Shown in pieces: positions 34,483-43,822 of a DNA stretch of 64,000 nt. Location: positions 37,896 to 101,895 of the forward strand of contig JBGTDU010000018.1 of assembly GCA_041748175.1 (NCBI GenBank). Direction: 5' to 3'. The stretch comes from JAHEJB01 sp041748175. GTDB lineage: Bacteria; Bacteroidota; Rhodothermia; Rhodothermales; Rubricoccaceae. Under the pieces are notes generated by a model. That model searched no databases. It worked only from the letters and a program-made list of their open reading frames with translations, and was not told the DNA's origin. Position 1 is the first letter of the stretch. Each line of letters starts with the position of its first letter. A program made the position numbers and the translations under genes.

Positions 34483-35178
34483 ATGTCCATGAACCACGCC
34501 GCCCGTTTCCTCTCCATCGCCCTGTTGCTTCTGCCGCTGTCGGCCCAGGCCCAGTTTACGGACGCTATCGGTGGCCTTTTCAGCAAGGTGAACTCCATCG
34601 TTTTCTACACCCAGGTGGGTGCACTATCGGACAACAGCGTGATCGAAGGGACCGTTGCCGACTTTGGTGTGATTGGCGTCGGAACAGAAGTGCTTATCGA
34701 CCTGCCGACCTATCGTGGTTCGACCTTCGAATTAAGCCTCGGCACGAACTATTTGCGGGGCTTCGAGGCGACGGAACCCACGCTGGACCTGCGCGCATCA
34801 GTCCGCACCTTACCAACCATTGCCGTGTACGCCTCGTTTGCGGGCGTATCGGAAACTGCGATTCTTTCACCGTATGCAGGCGTGAACTTCGGATTCGCAG
34901 AACTCTGGAATGCAAGCGGGTACGCCCCCGACGGAACGATTTACGGCCTTAACGGAGATACGTACGAAATAGGAATCACCGGGGGACTCTACGTAAACGG
35001 TACGTTTCTGAACGGTCTTTATGTTGAGGCGGGCTATCGCGTAAGGAACTTCGAAAACCTGAACTGGGCCACAGATACGCTGCCGGAGGGCTGGCCGCGC
35101 GCTTTTGACACAAGCGGAGTCATTGTCAATATCGGATGGCAGTTCCGCATCGGCGGTGACGAGGATACGGGCACCTGA
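34483..35178 (+). CDS. Outer-membrane beta-barrel protein, hypothetical
   Basis: The 231-residue product has a signal peptide ending AQAQ (ATG 34483; ATG 34489 also possible). It has alternating hydrophobic strands such as VLIDLPTYRGSTFELSLGTN, SPYAGVNFGFAEL and GLYVEAGYRVRNFENL. It ends with a strand GVIVNIGWQFRIGG, slightly before the C-terminus. The pattern fits a small eight-stranded or similar porin-like barrel. No family name can be given. It is convergent with the S46 peptidase, only 5 bases away. Confidence 0.65.
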   Translation: MSMNHAARFLSIALLLLPLSAQAQFTDAIGGLFSKVNSIVFYTQVGALSDNSVIEGTVADFGVIGVGTEVLIDLPTYRGSTFELSLGTNYLRGFEATEPTLDLRASVRTLPTIAVYASFAGVSETAILSPYAGVNFGFAELWNASGYAPDGTIYGLNGDTYEIGITGGLYVNGTFLNGLYVEAGYRVRNFENLNWATDTLPEGWPRAFDTSGVIVNIGWQFRIGGDEDTGT

Positions 35179-35183
35179 TTCTG

Positions 35184-37235
35184 CTACTCCGCCATCACGC
35201 CAGTCGTTAGCTCCGCGACGAGATCGTCAAGACCATAAACGTTTTCGAGGGCTTCAAGAATCACGCGGACATCTACCATGACGTTGCGGCCGCGGTCGGG
35301 CAGGTAGATGTAATCGCGAAGCAAGCCTTCGATCGTACGGTCGAAATTGAGGCCCACGAGTTCAAGATCCTTGTTTAGGGCTGGCGAACCCGAGTTTCCA
35401 CCGATGGTGTCGGAGGTCGAGGTAAAGTTGACCGGCGTGCTCATGTCGAGGTTGTCGGCCGCATCCAGCCACCGCTGAGGAAGGCCCCAATCGGATTCGG
35501 CGCCGTAGCTGTGGTGGTGGTCGAACAGTCCGAACAACGTCGTGTGTGCCGGAGCGACCGTGCCGTTGTAGGGATAGCCCTTTACGATGCCATCCGTGAA
35601 ACGAAGTGAGAACGTCGCATCCGGGGGCACCGAGGAACCATACGTCGCGAAACGCGCTTGCCCAAGTCGTCTTGCCAGATCGGCCTCACGCGCGCCGAGC
35701 CCTACCGTCGCGCTCGTGTAATCCTGAAAAGCTGGCATGATGGACGCGACGACCTGCACCGCCGCATCGCTGCTGGATAACGACATAGCAGTGATTGCCG
35801 CCGCGGCCGACTCCTGCGTGCCCAGCGCGGACGAATCCAACAAACGACGCGCTACGGTTGCGGCATCTCCTCCCGTCAGCACATCCGGAATGGCCTGGCC
35901 CTTGGCCGCGAAATAGCCGCGAATGTCGCTGAGTTCTGATGTCAGATGGCCCAACTCCACCGATCCCGGGTGGTCTGCTATTTCAAGGACAGCGGCAAAA
36001 TCGGGGTCCTCAACGCCTGCTTGCGCGGCTTCGTAGGCAACCCTGGCTCGATGCAACAACGACGAGCCATACGCCCGGTTGAACAGCATTCTGAACGCGC
36101 GCGTCTCGTTGGCAAGTTCTTCGCGCTGCACCTGCACATCGGCCATCGCATCAATCAGCTCTACAGACCCCGGGTTGGCATTGCGGAAATTGTGTTCGGC
36201 CGCGGCTCGGCGCGCCAGGATGTAGTCGTCGGCCAGGGCGGCACGCCGGCCGCGGTAGGCTTTCTGGGAGTTCAATAGGCCAAACAACTGGCCACGGACC
36301 GCATCCCTGTTTTCTGCTTCCGGGAGGTAAGCCTGCAACGTCTCAATGCGCTCGTCAAGGAAGCGCAGGACGGTTGGGTTGGAGATGTCCCGTGTTGTCT
36401 CCAACTGGGCAACGGTTAGTCCCCGGCTCGTAGATCCCGGATTTCCGACGACAAAAACGAGGTCACCTTCCCCAACGCCTTCTGCGCTTAATGGAAAAAA
36501 GTGATCGGTATGAAGCGGTTGCCCATCGTCGCCATAGATGCGGAAGAGCGAAAAATCGAGCGCGTAACGTGGATAGGTGAAGTTATCGAAGTCGCCACCG
36601 AAGTAACCCAAACGAGCCTCCGGAGCCATTACCAGTCGAATATCCGTGTAACGACGATAGGTGTAGGCCGAGTAGCGCCCGCCGTTGTACAGGGCGACGA
36701 CTTGCACCGTAAAGCCGTCGCCCAATTCGGCGCTCATCCTGTCTTCCATGCTCTCGACCGATTCGGTTGCTGCTGCGGCAGCCTCCGCGTCGGTTTGCGC
36801 AGCCGCCGCGACAATCATCGCCGTCACCTCCTCCGTCACGTCGGCGATATCGACGAGTTGATCCATGTAGAGGCCAACCACCGGGCGCTCCTCAGACAGG
36901 CTGCGCGCCGCAAACCCGTTATCGAGCAATCCCTCTCCCTCTCGGCTCACACCGATAACACTGCCTTGGGCGCAGTGATGGTTTGTAGCCACGAGGCCAT
37001 TCGGCGAGACGAACGACGCCGAGCACCCCGGCATCCGGAGTGAGGCGAGCTTGGCGCGCTCATACCAGGCGTCGTCTGGTCGGAAGCCGTACGTCTCCTC
37101 GAGGTAGTCGGTCGGCGGGTCCTCAAACAACCACATCTTGCCGCCATCAAGCGGGCCGGCCTCGACGGGGCTCTGATCGACCTGGGCCAGGGAGACAAAC
37201 GGAACGAGTGCTAGCAATAGAACGAGGCGGTGCAT
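35184..37235 (-). CDS. S46 dipeptidyl-peptidase, DPP11-like
   Basis: This exported serine peptidase removes dipeptides from oligopeptides in the periplasm. From ATG 37233-37235 it has 683 residues and a signal ending SLAQ; a start 36 bases earlier is possible. The triad is visible: TNHHC (His86/His87), LDFSLFR (Asp near 226) and GNSGSP (Ser615). The specificity-determining residue is Arg633 in LNFDRTIEG, exactly 18 residues after the Ser. That spacing and Arg match DPP11, which prefers Asp/Glu at P1, rather than DPP7, which has Gly there. The short hydrophobic leader fits Sec export. Confidence 0.9.
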   Translation of the reverse strand: MHRLVLLLALVPFVSLAQVDQSPVEAGPLDGGKMWLFEDPPTDYLEETYGFRPDDAWYERAKLASLRMPGCSASFVSPNGLVATNHHCAQGSVIGVSREGEGLLDNGFAARSLSEERPVVGLYMDQLVDIADVTEEVTAMIVAAAAQTDAEAAAAATESVESMEDRMSAELGDGFTVQVVALYNGGRYSAYTYRRYTDIRLVMAPEARLGYFGGDFDNFTYPRYALDFSLFRIYGDDGQPLHTDHFFPLSAEGVGEGDLVFVVGNPGSTSRGLTVAQLETTRDISNPTVLRFLDERIETLQAYLPEAENRDAVRGQLFGLLNSQKAYRGRRAALADDYILARRAAAEHNFRNANPGSVELIDAMADVQVQREELANETRAFRMLFNRAYGSSLLHRARVAYEAAQAGVEDPDFAAVLEIADHPGSVELGHLTSELSDIRGYFAAKGQAIPDVLTGGDAATVARRLLDSSALGTQESAAAAITAMSLSSSDAAVQVVASIMPAFQDYTSATVGLGAREADLARRLGQARFATYGSSVPPDATFSLRFTDGIVKGYPYNGTVAPAHTTLFGLFDHHHSYGAESDWGLPQRWLDAADNLDMSTPVNFTSTSDTIGGNSGSPALNKDLELVGLNFDRTIEGLLRDYIYLPDRGRNVMVDVRVILEALENVYGLDDLVAELTTGVMAE

Positions 37236-37281
37236 CAAATTTTTGGGAAAGGCCACGGATACGAAAGGCATGATACAAACG

Positions 37282-37313
37282 CGGCCTGGCTCAATCCACG
37301 TTGAGCCAGGCCG
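37282..37313 (-). terminator. Strong hairpin after the 37378 lipoprotein gene
   Basis: CGGCCTGGCTCA and TGAGCCAGGCCG form a perfect 12-base stem with an 8-base loop. It lies 64 bases downstream of the lipoprotein stop. The following T-tract on the minus strand is poor (GCGTTTGTAT), so efficiency is uncertain. It also sits just upstream of the S46 peptidase start. Confidence 0.6.
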
Positions 37314-37377
37314 GTAGTGTTGCCCTCCCGCAAAATCCAGAGCAGCTGGAGGGCGACAGATTCGAACTTCCTTGAGG

Positions 37378-37824
37378 CTAGAAACCTAGAGCCGCTGCCG
37401 TCGCGACGCGCGTTGCCGTAAACGTCCCTTGCTCGACCGGCCCAACGATCGTAATGGTATTCCATGTTCCCGAGAAGCCCGACGCGGAATAATCGGCATG
37501 GAAACCCAGTCCGCTATCAGACACGTTCGGATCGCTGATGGAGATGTCAATCGTCCCATCGTTCGATAGGGAGACCATCATTGATCCGCTGGTCGACGTG
37601 ATGGGTGCAAGCGGATCGCCCGATGGCGTTGAGAGCATGAAACTACCCGTCGAGTTTGATCCGGTAGCGGGCACAACGAAGCTGAACTGGCCGGTAGCGG
37701 CGGTTGTGTCGTTCCTCGCGACGGTAATCTGATACTGAACGGCTGCGGAGCTGATACTGTCCCCGCTATCGCACGCCGCGAACAGGAACAGCGACAAGAG
37801 AAGGGCAAATAATGGCTTAAACAT
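37378..37824 (-). CDS. Hypothetical lipoprotein, 148 aa
   Basis: The protein has a lipoprotein signal with lipobox FAAC (Cys18), then a Ser/Thr/Gly-rich beta domain with strands such as GQFSFVVPATGSN, GSMMVSLSNDGTIDISISD and FSGTWNTITIVGPVEQGTFT. It ends FTATRVATAAALGF. The repeating short strands suggest a small beta-sandwich or lipocalin-like fold. No family was recognised. A strong hairpin follows the gene. Confidence 0.65.
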   Translation of the reverse strand: MFKPLFALLLSLFLFAACDSGDSISSAAVQYQITVARNDTTAATGQFSFVVPATGSNSTGSFMLSTPSGDPLAPITSTSGSMMVSLSNDGTIDISISDPNVSDSGLGFHADYSASGFSGTWNTITIVGPVEQGTFTATRVATAAALGF

Positions 37825-37961
37825 GGCTTGGGGGGATGGTGGTGGAAGAAGTGTTTTGCCGGACCCTTAACGGCACGAACCACGCCGCATTGCCAATAGT
37901 GACGAGGAAGTGCCATTCTTTGCGTGCCCTTCGCCGAATCTTGCCCAAGATCGGATTCCGG

Positions 37962-38570
37962 CTAATCTGAGACCGAAATCGCTTTCACCAGGTAGTGACC
38001 GGCAAACGCAGCTCCCAGCCCATAGACGATCAACCCCGGCTCCGAGCCCGTTTGGATGCCTATTGCCAGGCCGGGGTCGCCTCTCCCAAAGTCGTGCGTA
38101 GCGCTGACCCATAAACCGATTCGGTCGCCGTACATCATCGCAACGTGTAGTTCCACAATTTCGATACGGCCGGGCTCCCACGCCGCGGACAGCCCAATAT
38201 CAAGTGCGGCTTCTTCGGTAAGCCATCGGCGGTATCGAGGGCCCGCCGATACGTACAGATTATTGGCTCCGATCGCGCCACCGACGGCGTTGCGTTCATC
38301 CAGGTTGCGTATCCACCCAACGTCCCCACCGAGGACGAACCCGTGCAAATCGCCGCCGAAGCCATTTTTCGCGAATCGATAGCCAGCCTGAGCCTCCGTA
38401 AGCAAGAATGAGCGGCACTCCGGGAGCGGGTGCCCACGAAAGCAGAGGCCACGTGTTTCGGAATAGTCGACTTGTGGTCTCGTCTCTTCAACCGGAAGAA
38501 TGAGAATGGTCGCTTCCTGCGCCTGCACGAAAAAAGGAATGAGAGCAAGAAATAGAATGAGGCCGCGCAA
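37962..38570 (-). CDS. Hypothetical outer-membrane/envelope protein
   Basis: The mature sequence is clear, the start is not. A signal peptide RGLILFLALIPFFVQAQ is preceded by TTG at 38568-38570; upstream in-frame residues up to 38714 enter repeat-like DNA and look non-coding. The 202-residue product has Cys residues in RGLCFRGHPLPECRSF and barrel-like strands (FVLGGDVGWIRNLDERNAVG, LYVSAGPRYRRWLTEEAALD), then a hydrophobic C-terminus. Its family is unknown to me. Confidence 0.6.
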   Translation of the reverse strand: MRGLILFLALIPFFVQAQEATILILPVEETRPQVDYSETRGLCFRGHPLPECRSFLLTEAQAGYRFAKNGFGGDLHGFVLGGDVGWIRNLDERNAVGGAIGANNLYVSAGPRYRRWLTEEAALDIGLSAAWEPGRIEIVELHVAMMYGDRIGLWVSATHDFGRGDPGLAIGIQTGSEPGLIVYGLGAAFAGHYLVKAISVSD

Positions 38571-38684
38571 AGGGAAGGATTGCGAGTGTAATGTGCGGAA
38601 ATTAGCGCCGGATTGGGCTGACCACGGATGGTGGACAGCGGTCACAGGCTTTGTGCCTAACCCAATCTCGTCAGCACCGCCAAT

Positions 38685-38805
38685 GTCGTCCCGGATACCC
38701 GCCTTCGCGGACACAGGCTCGATCCGGGATCTACTGCGTCAGTTTCCTGCGGCGCTGTCGTGCAGCTACGCAGATCCTGATCCCGACAAGTCGGGACAGG
38801 ATGAC
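38685..38805. repeat. MITE-like element, unit 1
   Basis: This non-coding unit begins GTCGTCCCGGA and ends with ACAGGATGAC, so its ends form imperfect terminal inverted repeats. Its interior contains CCCGCCTTCGCGG, the palindrome also found in the GIY-YIG cassette ends. Its 3' half (CCGGGATCTACTG to CAGATCCTGA) is similar to unit 2. Confidence 0.6.
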
Positions 38806-38834
38806 AACAAAGGGGAACACAAATCTCGACCGTT

Positions 38835-38927
38835 GTCATCCCGGACCTGTTCCGGGATCCAGTGGGCCTGTCTCTGGCAGCGCGCCATCATGCAGCCACG
38901 TAGATCCTGAAACGAGTTCAGGATGAC
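38835..38927. repeat. MITE-like element, unit 2
   Basis: This unit starts GTCATCCCGGACCTGTTCCG and ends GAGTTCAGGATGAC, with inverted ends. It is a diverged, shorter copy of unit 1, in the same orientation 29 bases away. No coding capacity is present. Together the two fill most of 38571-38962, which otherwise lacks genes. Confidence 0.62.
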
Positions 38928-38962
38928 GGCTAGGGAATCCTGCTATCGACTCGCCACTTTGC

Positions 38963-39214
38963 TTACAGGTTGCTCCACGAAATAATAAATGTCAAAACGA
39001 TGACTACCCAACCAGTCCCTGATAGTGCCATCGATGTCACGAAAAGAGCTCTCTCGGCTGGTGTCACATCGCCGTGCCAGCAACGCTTAGCCCATCGAAA
39101 TTGCTCGATCGGACCCTTTACACTTCGATCCCAAGCCATTCCAAGAAACGCGACAAGTGTTCCAAGAGCAAGCAGGGCAAACCCAGACAAAAGAGCAACT
39201 TTTGCTATCTCCAT
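38963..39214 (-). CDS. Small two-helix membrane protein
   Basis: This 83-residue protein has two hydrophobic segments: ALLSGFALLALGTLVAFLGM (residues about 7-26) and LSGTGWVVIVLTFIISW near the C-terminus. Between them is a basic, aromatic loop (VKGPIEQFRWAKRCWHGD). It is probably an inner-membrane protein. I recognise no family. It starts 30 bases... counted from the end of the next gene's coding strand, so it could be the last gene of the GCDH unit. Confidence 0.5.
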   Translation of the reverse strand: MEIAKVALLSGFALLALGTLVAFLGMAWDRSVKGPIEQFRWAKRCWHGDVTPAERALFVTSMALSGTGWVVIVLTFIISWSNL

Positions 39215-39243
39215 GGTTGAATTCAGCCTCCACGTCCCATTCG

Positions 39244-40497
39244 CTACCCCTCCACTAACTCCTTCTCCACTTTCGCCGTAACCTCCGGCATATCATTCCC
39301 TCTCGGCGTGAACGATTGGATGCCCGTTATCTCGCGACCGAGGATGAGGCCGTGGATGTCGAACGTGCCCTCGTAGGTGTTCACGGATTCCAGGTTGACC
39401 ATGTGGTGCACCACGCGGTACTCGCCGGTGATGCCGTTGCCGCCGAGCATGTCGCGGGCGACGCGGGCAATGTCGAGCGCTTTGCCGCAATTATTGCGCT
39501 TGGCGAGCGAAACCATTGCCGGAGCAAGTTGGCCGGCGTCGTTGAGTTGGCCGAGCCGCCACGCGAGAAGCTGCATTTGCGTGATGTCCGTCAGCATGTT
39601 GGCGAGCTTCGTCTGGATTAGCTGCATCGCGCCGAGCGGATAGCCAAACTGCGTGCGCTCCATCACGTACTGGCGGGCGCGCTGGTAGCAGTCCTCTGCG
39701 GCCCCAACGGTGCCCCAGGCGATGCCGTAGCGCGCGCTGTTCAGGCAGGAGAACGGACCCTTCAGCCCACGCACTTCAGGGAAGAAATTGGCATCGGGCA
39801 CGAAGCACTCATCGAGCACGATCTCGCCCGTGATCGAGGCGCGGAGCGACATTTTGTTGTGCGTCTTCGGCGCGGAGTAGCCATCAAACTCTTTCTCAAC
39901 GATGAACCCGCGGATGACACCTTCTTCGTCGCGGCGCTCCTTGGCCTTCGCCCAGACGATGGCGACATCCGCAAAGGGCGAGTTCGTGATCCACATTTTC
40001 GCGCCGTTCAGGATCCAGCCGCCGTCAACCTTTAGCGCCGTGGTCTCCATCGAGCCAGGATCGGAGCCATGGTTGGGTTCCGTGAGGCCGAAACAGCCGA
40101 TCAACTCAGCGCTCGCGAGTCGGGGAAGGAAGCGCTGCCGTTGCTCCTCGGTGCCCCACTTGTAGATCGGAAACATCACCAGCGAGGACTGCACCGACGC
40201 GAACGACCGATAGCCGGAGTCCACGCGTTCCAGCTCGCGCGCGATCAATCCGTAAGCCGTGTAGCTCGCTCCGAGACCACCGTACTCTTCGGGGATCGTC
40301 GCCCCGAGCAGGCCCATCTCGGCCATTTCTTTTGGGATTTCGGCGTGGAAGACTTCGTCTTGATTGCCTTCGAGTGCGCGAGGTTCCAGATTCGCCTGCG
40401 CGTAATCCCGCGCCGATTGCATGACCAGGCGGTCCTCCTCGCTCAGCATTTGCTCGAAGTTGAAGGCGTCGTCGATGTTGAAAGGGTTGCTGGGCAT
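39244..40497 (-). CDS. gcdH: Glutaryl-CoA dehydrogenase-type acyl-CoA dehydrogenase
   Basis: The 417-residue flavoprotein has the GCDH signature: FGLTEPNHGSDPGSMETTAL (residues about 135-154), then MWITNSPFADVAIVWAK, RNNCGKALDIARVARDMLGG and VNTYEGTFDIHGLILGREIT. Glutaryl-CoA dehydrogenase oxidatively decarboxylates glutaryl-CoA to crotonyl-CoA in lysine and tryptophan degradation, passing electrons to ETF. The matching ETF-type genes (fixAB) lie about 5-7 kb away. Close paralogues with other short acyl substrates exist, so GCDH is a family-level call. Confidence 0.87.
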   Translation of the reverse strand: MPSNPFNIDDAFNFEQMLSEEDRLVMQSARDYAQANLEPRALEGNQDEVFHAEIPKEMAEMGLLGATIPEEYGGLGASYTAYGLIARELERVDSGYRSFASVQSSLVMFPIYKWGTEEQRQRFLPRLASAELIGCFGLTEPNHGSDPGSMETTALKVDGGWILNGAKMWITNSPFADVAIVWAKAKERRDEEGVIRGFIVEKEFDGYSAPKTHNKMSLRASITGEIVLDECFVPDANFFPEVRGLKGPFSCLNSARYGIAWGTVGAAEDCYQRARQYVMERTQFGYPLGAMQLIQTKLANMLTDITQMQLLAWRLGQLNDAGQLAPAMVSLAKRNNCGKALDIARVARDMLGGNGITGEYRVVHHMVNLESVNTYEGTFDIHGLILGREITGIQSFTPRGNDMPEVTAKVEKELVEG

Positions 40498-40781
40498 GGC
40501 GTCTTGTTAGTGATTCTATCCTGCAAAGTACCCTTTCGGCATTCCGGAGAGGGCTGGGCTCATGCCGAAGATCGCCGAAATCTCTACGTCTCATTCGAGG
40601 CCGGATGAGCGACTCCGTGCAGGTTCCTCAATCTTGGCCAATCCCTAATCCGAACGTAGAGGCACGAGTGAGCCAACGATAACGTTACATTTCCCGGTAC
40701 CTGGTCGGGATTTGAACGAGTCAGCTTGCCCGAGCGGTTCAAAGGGGATTCCGCCATTAATCGACTCAACGGGAGACTATC
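40498..40781. other. Divergent intergenic region
   Basis: It separates gcdH from the lipoprotein at 40782. A GGGAG lies 8-12 bases before ATG 40782 and is one of few plausible ribosome-binding sites in the window. A short tRNA-like string occurs near 40726-40745 but has no fold. Confidence 0.4.
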
Positions 40782-41660
40782 ATGAAATCCATCGCCGAAA
40801 AGGCATTCAACAAAGTCCGCCCTCAATCGGCGGTTTTCATCGGGCTGCTGATCGCCGTCTCCGCCTGCCAGGCGAGCTTGAACAGCGATGCCGACGCGCA
40901 ATCCACCCAACAATCCGCAATGAGCAACGTGGCTCTGGAAACCAGTCCCCATCGCGTCTACTTCGCGCGTGGAGTGCCCGGGCCAGAACTGCTATCCACT
41001 GGCGCATTGTGGATGCCGTTTCTCCGACAACCACAGATCAACGAATGGAACGAGGACGAAACCGTCCTGACGTTCCGGCCAGAGATTATGGAACGGCACA
41101 TCCGCGAACTAATGCCATTGATTGAGGAGCGGGGGTATTTGATGCTCGACCTCGAATCCGGCCCGCGCGCCCAAACCGTCGGCCGCCTAGACGAGTGGGT
41201 GACGGATGTTAACGAGGCCATCAGGTATGCGGCCGAGCTCTGTCCCGAAGGAACAATCGTCGGCTCGTATCCATCCCCATCACACGTCCGCCGATTTACA
41301 GACGATTCCTTCAGGGTATTAGATAACTCTACGGGGCTCTTCTTCCCAATTCACACGATGAACCGGGCCCGGATGGAAGCATTTGCGCAACGAATTGACG
41401 CAATGGGGCAAGGCGAAAAACCCGTAATTGCCTATCTCTGGCAGTTTATGGACCCACCAGCCAATGCGGGCACGCCCACCGAGCCGTCTTTGTGGGAAGA
41501 TCAGGGTGCCGGAGAATGGGTTCCTGAACGCATGATCCGGGAACGTGTGAACGATGCGCTTGATCTGTTCAACGATGTGCAGATTGTTGTACGCGGCAAG
41601 GGCCCTCAGGCCGCCCGGGCCGTGGAACTTGCCCAAGAGGTGACCCGCGGCCGAGAATAG
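40782..41660 (+). CDS. Hypothetical lipoprotein
   Basis: The 292-residue protein has a lipoprotein signal ending VSAC (Cys29) and then a Gln/Ser-rich linker. The mature domain begins HRVYFARGVPGPELL and contains YLMLDLESGPRAQTVGRLDE, GTIVGSYPSPSHVRR, FFPIHTMNRARMEAF and KPVIAYLWQFMDPP. Repeating beta-alpha segments with these Asp/Glu-bearing strand ends hint at a TIM-barrel glycosidase-like fold. That is speculation, and no family is named. Confidence 0.65.
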   Translation: MKSIAEKAFNKVRPQSAVFIGLLIAVSACQASLNSDADAQSTQQSAMSNVALETSPHRVYFARGVPGPELLSTGALWMPFLRQPQINEWNEDETVLTFRPEIMERHIRELMPLIEERGYLMLDLESGPRAQTVGRLDEWVTDVNEAIRYAAELCPEGTIVGSYPSPSHVRRFTDDSFRVLDNSTGLFFPIHTMNRARMEAFAQRIDAMGQGEKPVIAYLWQFMDPPANAGTPTEPSLWEDQGAGEWVPERMIRERVNDALDLFNDVQIVVRGKGPQAARAVELAQEVTRGRE

Positions 41661-41795
41661 TCGCCGCGCAATTCAGATTTATTGCCCACTACGTTCAGTC
41701 CCAACGATCAGAACTCGCGGCGGGATGAATTACCACATTCTCTATTCTTTTCCCTAGCCCACATTCCACTTGACGCCGGGCCGATTTCGAGGTGT

Positions 41796-43574
41796 TTAGA
41801 ACCAGAGCATCGCGATCATTGTGACGGCGACGACGCCTACGATCACGTTGACAACAAACCCTGCTCGGAAATAATCAGCAAAGCGATATCCGCCGGGAGC
41901 CATCACCATCAGATTTGTTTGATAACCAATTGGCGTCATGAAGCTCGCGGAAGCTGCCACAGCAACGGTAACGGCAAACGCCTCCGGTGGCGCGCCCACC
42001 ATCTCCGACGCGGCAAGCCCAACGCCGAGCATGAGCGCTGCGGCAGCGTTGTTGGTAATCACCTCTGTGAGCAGGTTGGTAGCCACATAGACAGCCGCAA
42101 TCATGCCGAGCGGACCAAAGGCGGAAGCCGGGCCCGTAATCGCTGAAGCTGCCGCCTCGGCAAGCCCTGTGTTTTCGATTGCGCGGCCCAGACCAAGCGC
42201 GGCGGCAATCACGACGAGAACGGGCAGATCTACAGAGCGGCCCGCGTCACGCGATGAAATGCAGCCGGTCGCAATCATCGCAAGAGCGCCCACAAATGCC
42301 GTCGTGACAATGGAGGCGAGGTTGAGGGCGGCAACGGCCACGACCGCGATCAGAATTGTGATCGCCAGCGGGGCCTTCTCGGAAGGAACACGTGCAACGC
42401 CGCCCCTGCGTTGCGACACGAGGTAAAACTCATCCCTGCGACGATTCCAGCGTCGGTCGAACCCCGCCGACGCTTCAATCAACAGCAGGTCGCCGGCGGC
42501 GAGTGGGGTCTGGCCAAGGGCGCCTTTGAGGACGGCATCCTGTCGGCGAACCGCCAGCACGACTCCCTGATATCGCTCGCGGAAGTCGATCTCCTTGAGT
42601 GTGCGCCCAACGAGTGCAGAGGAGGGAGAAATAACGGCTTCGTAGAGAGGGAGCGTCGTCGCCGCGTCTGCGTCGACAGAGGCAACCGCGCGCACCAGGC
42701 CAGGCTGCGCCAGAAGTCGCTCAACGGCCGCGCTATTTCCTGTGAATGTCATGCGGTCGCCCTCCCGAATGACCGTGTCCGGTCCGGCCGCTCTCAAATC
42801 GTCGCCACGACGAAGGTGCACCAGGAATGCGTCGCCTAGCGACCGGAGACCCGCCTCCTCGACAGTCTTTCCAACGAACAGTGAGCCGGGCGCAACGCGC
42901 GCTTCGAAGAGGCACTCGCCAAGGTCGTCCTCCAGAGCCTCTCCCGCTTCACCTCGAGCAGGGAGAAACCGGTATCCCAACAGTGAAAAGTAGGCGATGA
43001 TCGCAATTGCAACCGGGAGACCTACACCAGTCAGGGTGAACAAGCCCAGCGGAGAATACCCGGCATCCTCCAACAGCCCGGACACGACCAGGTTGGTACT
43101 CGTGCCTATCAAGGTAATCACTCCGCCCACGATCGCCGCATATGAGAGCGGAATCATTAACCGTGAGGCCGGCACACCTGTCCGCTCGCTCCACGCTTGC
43201 ACGCGAGGGATGAGCATAGCAACGATTGGAGTGTTGTTTAGGAAGGCCGACATCGTAGCCGTTGTTGCCATGAGCCGCAATGTGGCGAGAGAGACGTTGG
43301 GCTTCTTTGGGAACAGTAGACGATCCGCGAACGCAAGTGCACCGGTGTTCTGAACTCCTGCGGCCACCACGAAGAGGGATCCCACAACCAGAACGGCGCT
43401 ATTGGAAAGACCGGCGAAGGCCTCCTCAGTCGTTAGAATTCCTAAGATGAGGAGCGGGACAAGGCTCCCAAGGAGGACGAGATGCGGGCGCGCGATGTCC
43501 CGTGCCAGCGCAAATAGAGAAAGACCGATGGTCGCCAGCGTGATCCAGGCCTCCCATGAAAGAGCGTCAGGCAT
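41796..43574 (-). CDS. SLC13/CitT-type permease with two TrkA-C domains
   Basis: The 592-residue inner-membrane protein starts MPDALSWEAWITLATIGL (ATG 43572-43574). It has about 11-12 membrane helices, including FLNNTPIVAMLIPRVQAW and LIGTSTNLVVSGLLEDAG, which match the SLC13/DASS substrate motifs. Between the two transmembrane halves are two RCK-C (TrkA-C) domains (about residues 200-370), with LFVGKTVEEAGLRSLGD and SALVGRTLKEIDFRERYQGV. The usual cargo is a dicarboxylate, sulfate or other anion by Na+ symport. The RCK-C inserts suggest ligand gating. Confidence 0.88.
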   Translation of the reverse strand: MPDALSWEAWITLATIGLSLFALARDIARPHLVLLGSLVPLLILGILTTEEAFAGLSNSAVLVVGSLFVVAAGVQNTGALAFADRLLFPKKPNVSLATLRLMATTATMSAFLNNTPIVAMLIPRVQAWSERTGVPASRLMIPLSYAAIVGGVITLIGTSTNLVVSGLLEDAGYSPLGLFTLTGVGLPVAIAIIAYFSLLGYRFLPARGEAGEALEDDLGECLFEARVAPGSLFVGKTVEEAGLRSLGDAFLVHLRRGDDLRAAGPDTVIREGDRMTFTGNSAAVERLLAQPGLVRAVASVDADAATTLPLYEAVISPSSALVGRTLKEIDFRERYQGVVLAVRRQDAVLKGALGQTPLAAGDLLLIEASAGFDRRWNRRRDEFYLVSQRRGGVARVPSEKAPLAITILIAVVAVAALNLASIVTTAFVGALAMIATGCISSRDAGRSVDLPVLVVIAAALGLGRAIENTGLAEAAASAITGPASAFGPLGMIAAVYVATNLLTEVITNNAAAALMLGVGLAASEMVGAPPEAFAVTVAVAASASFMTPIGYQTNLMVMAPGGYRFADYFRAGFVVNVIVGVVAVTMIAMLWF

Positions 43575-43822
43575 AGGAGAATCGAACGAAACAGCTTCCT
43601 TGCGGAAGCGCGAACAGATCAATCCGTGGCTGAATGCTCCGGCGCTAGCCGACGGGACACCCGGCTGGAAATCAATCCTGAAAAGACACGCCCCTCAATC
43701 GAAAGGACGGTATAGAACAGACGATTTTACGACCGTTTTAGGATTCCGGCTCTCGACTGCCGTCCGCAGGGCAATTCTACACGGCGAGGTCGATGGATAA
43801 GTGCGGAGCAACTCCCCAAATC
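43575..43822. other. Intergenic region between permease and fixX
   Basis: No gene, repeat or terminator with a clear T-tract is seen. The region lies downstream of fixX and upstream of the permease start, so it probably contains the permease promoter. Confidence 0.35.

Noticed and set aside
40720..40760. A tRNA-like string (GCCCGAGCGGTTCAAAGGGG) upstream of the 40782 lipoprotein
   Set aside because: No acceptor or anticodon arm pairs around it, so no cloverleaf forms.
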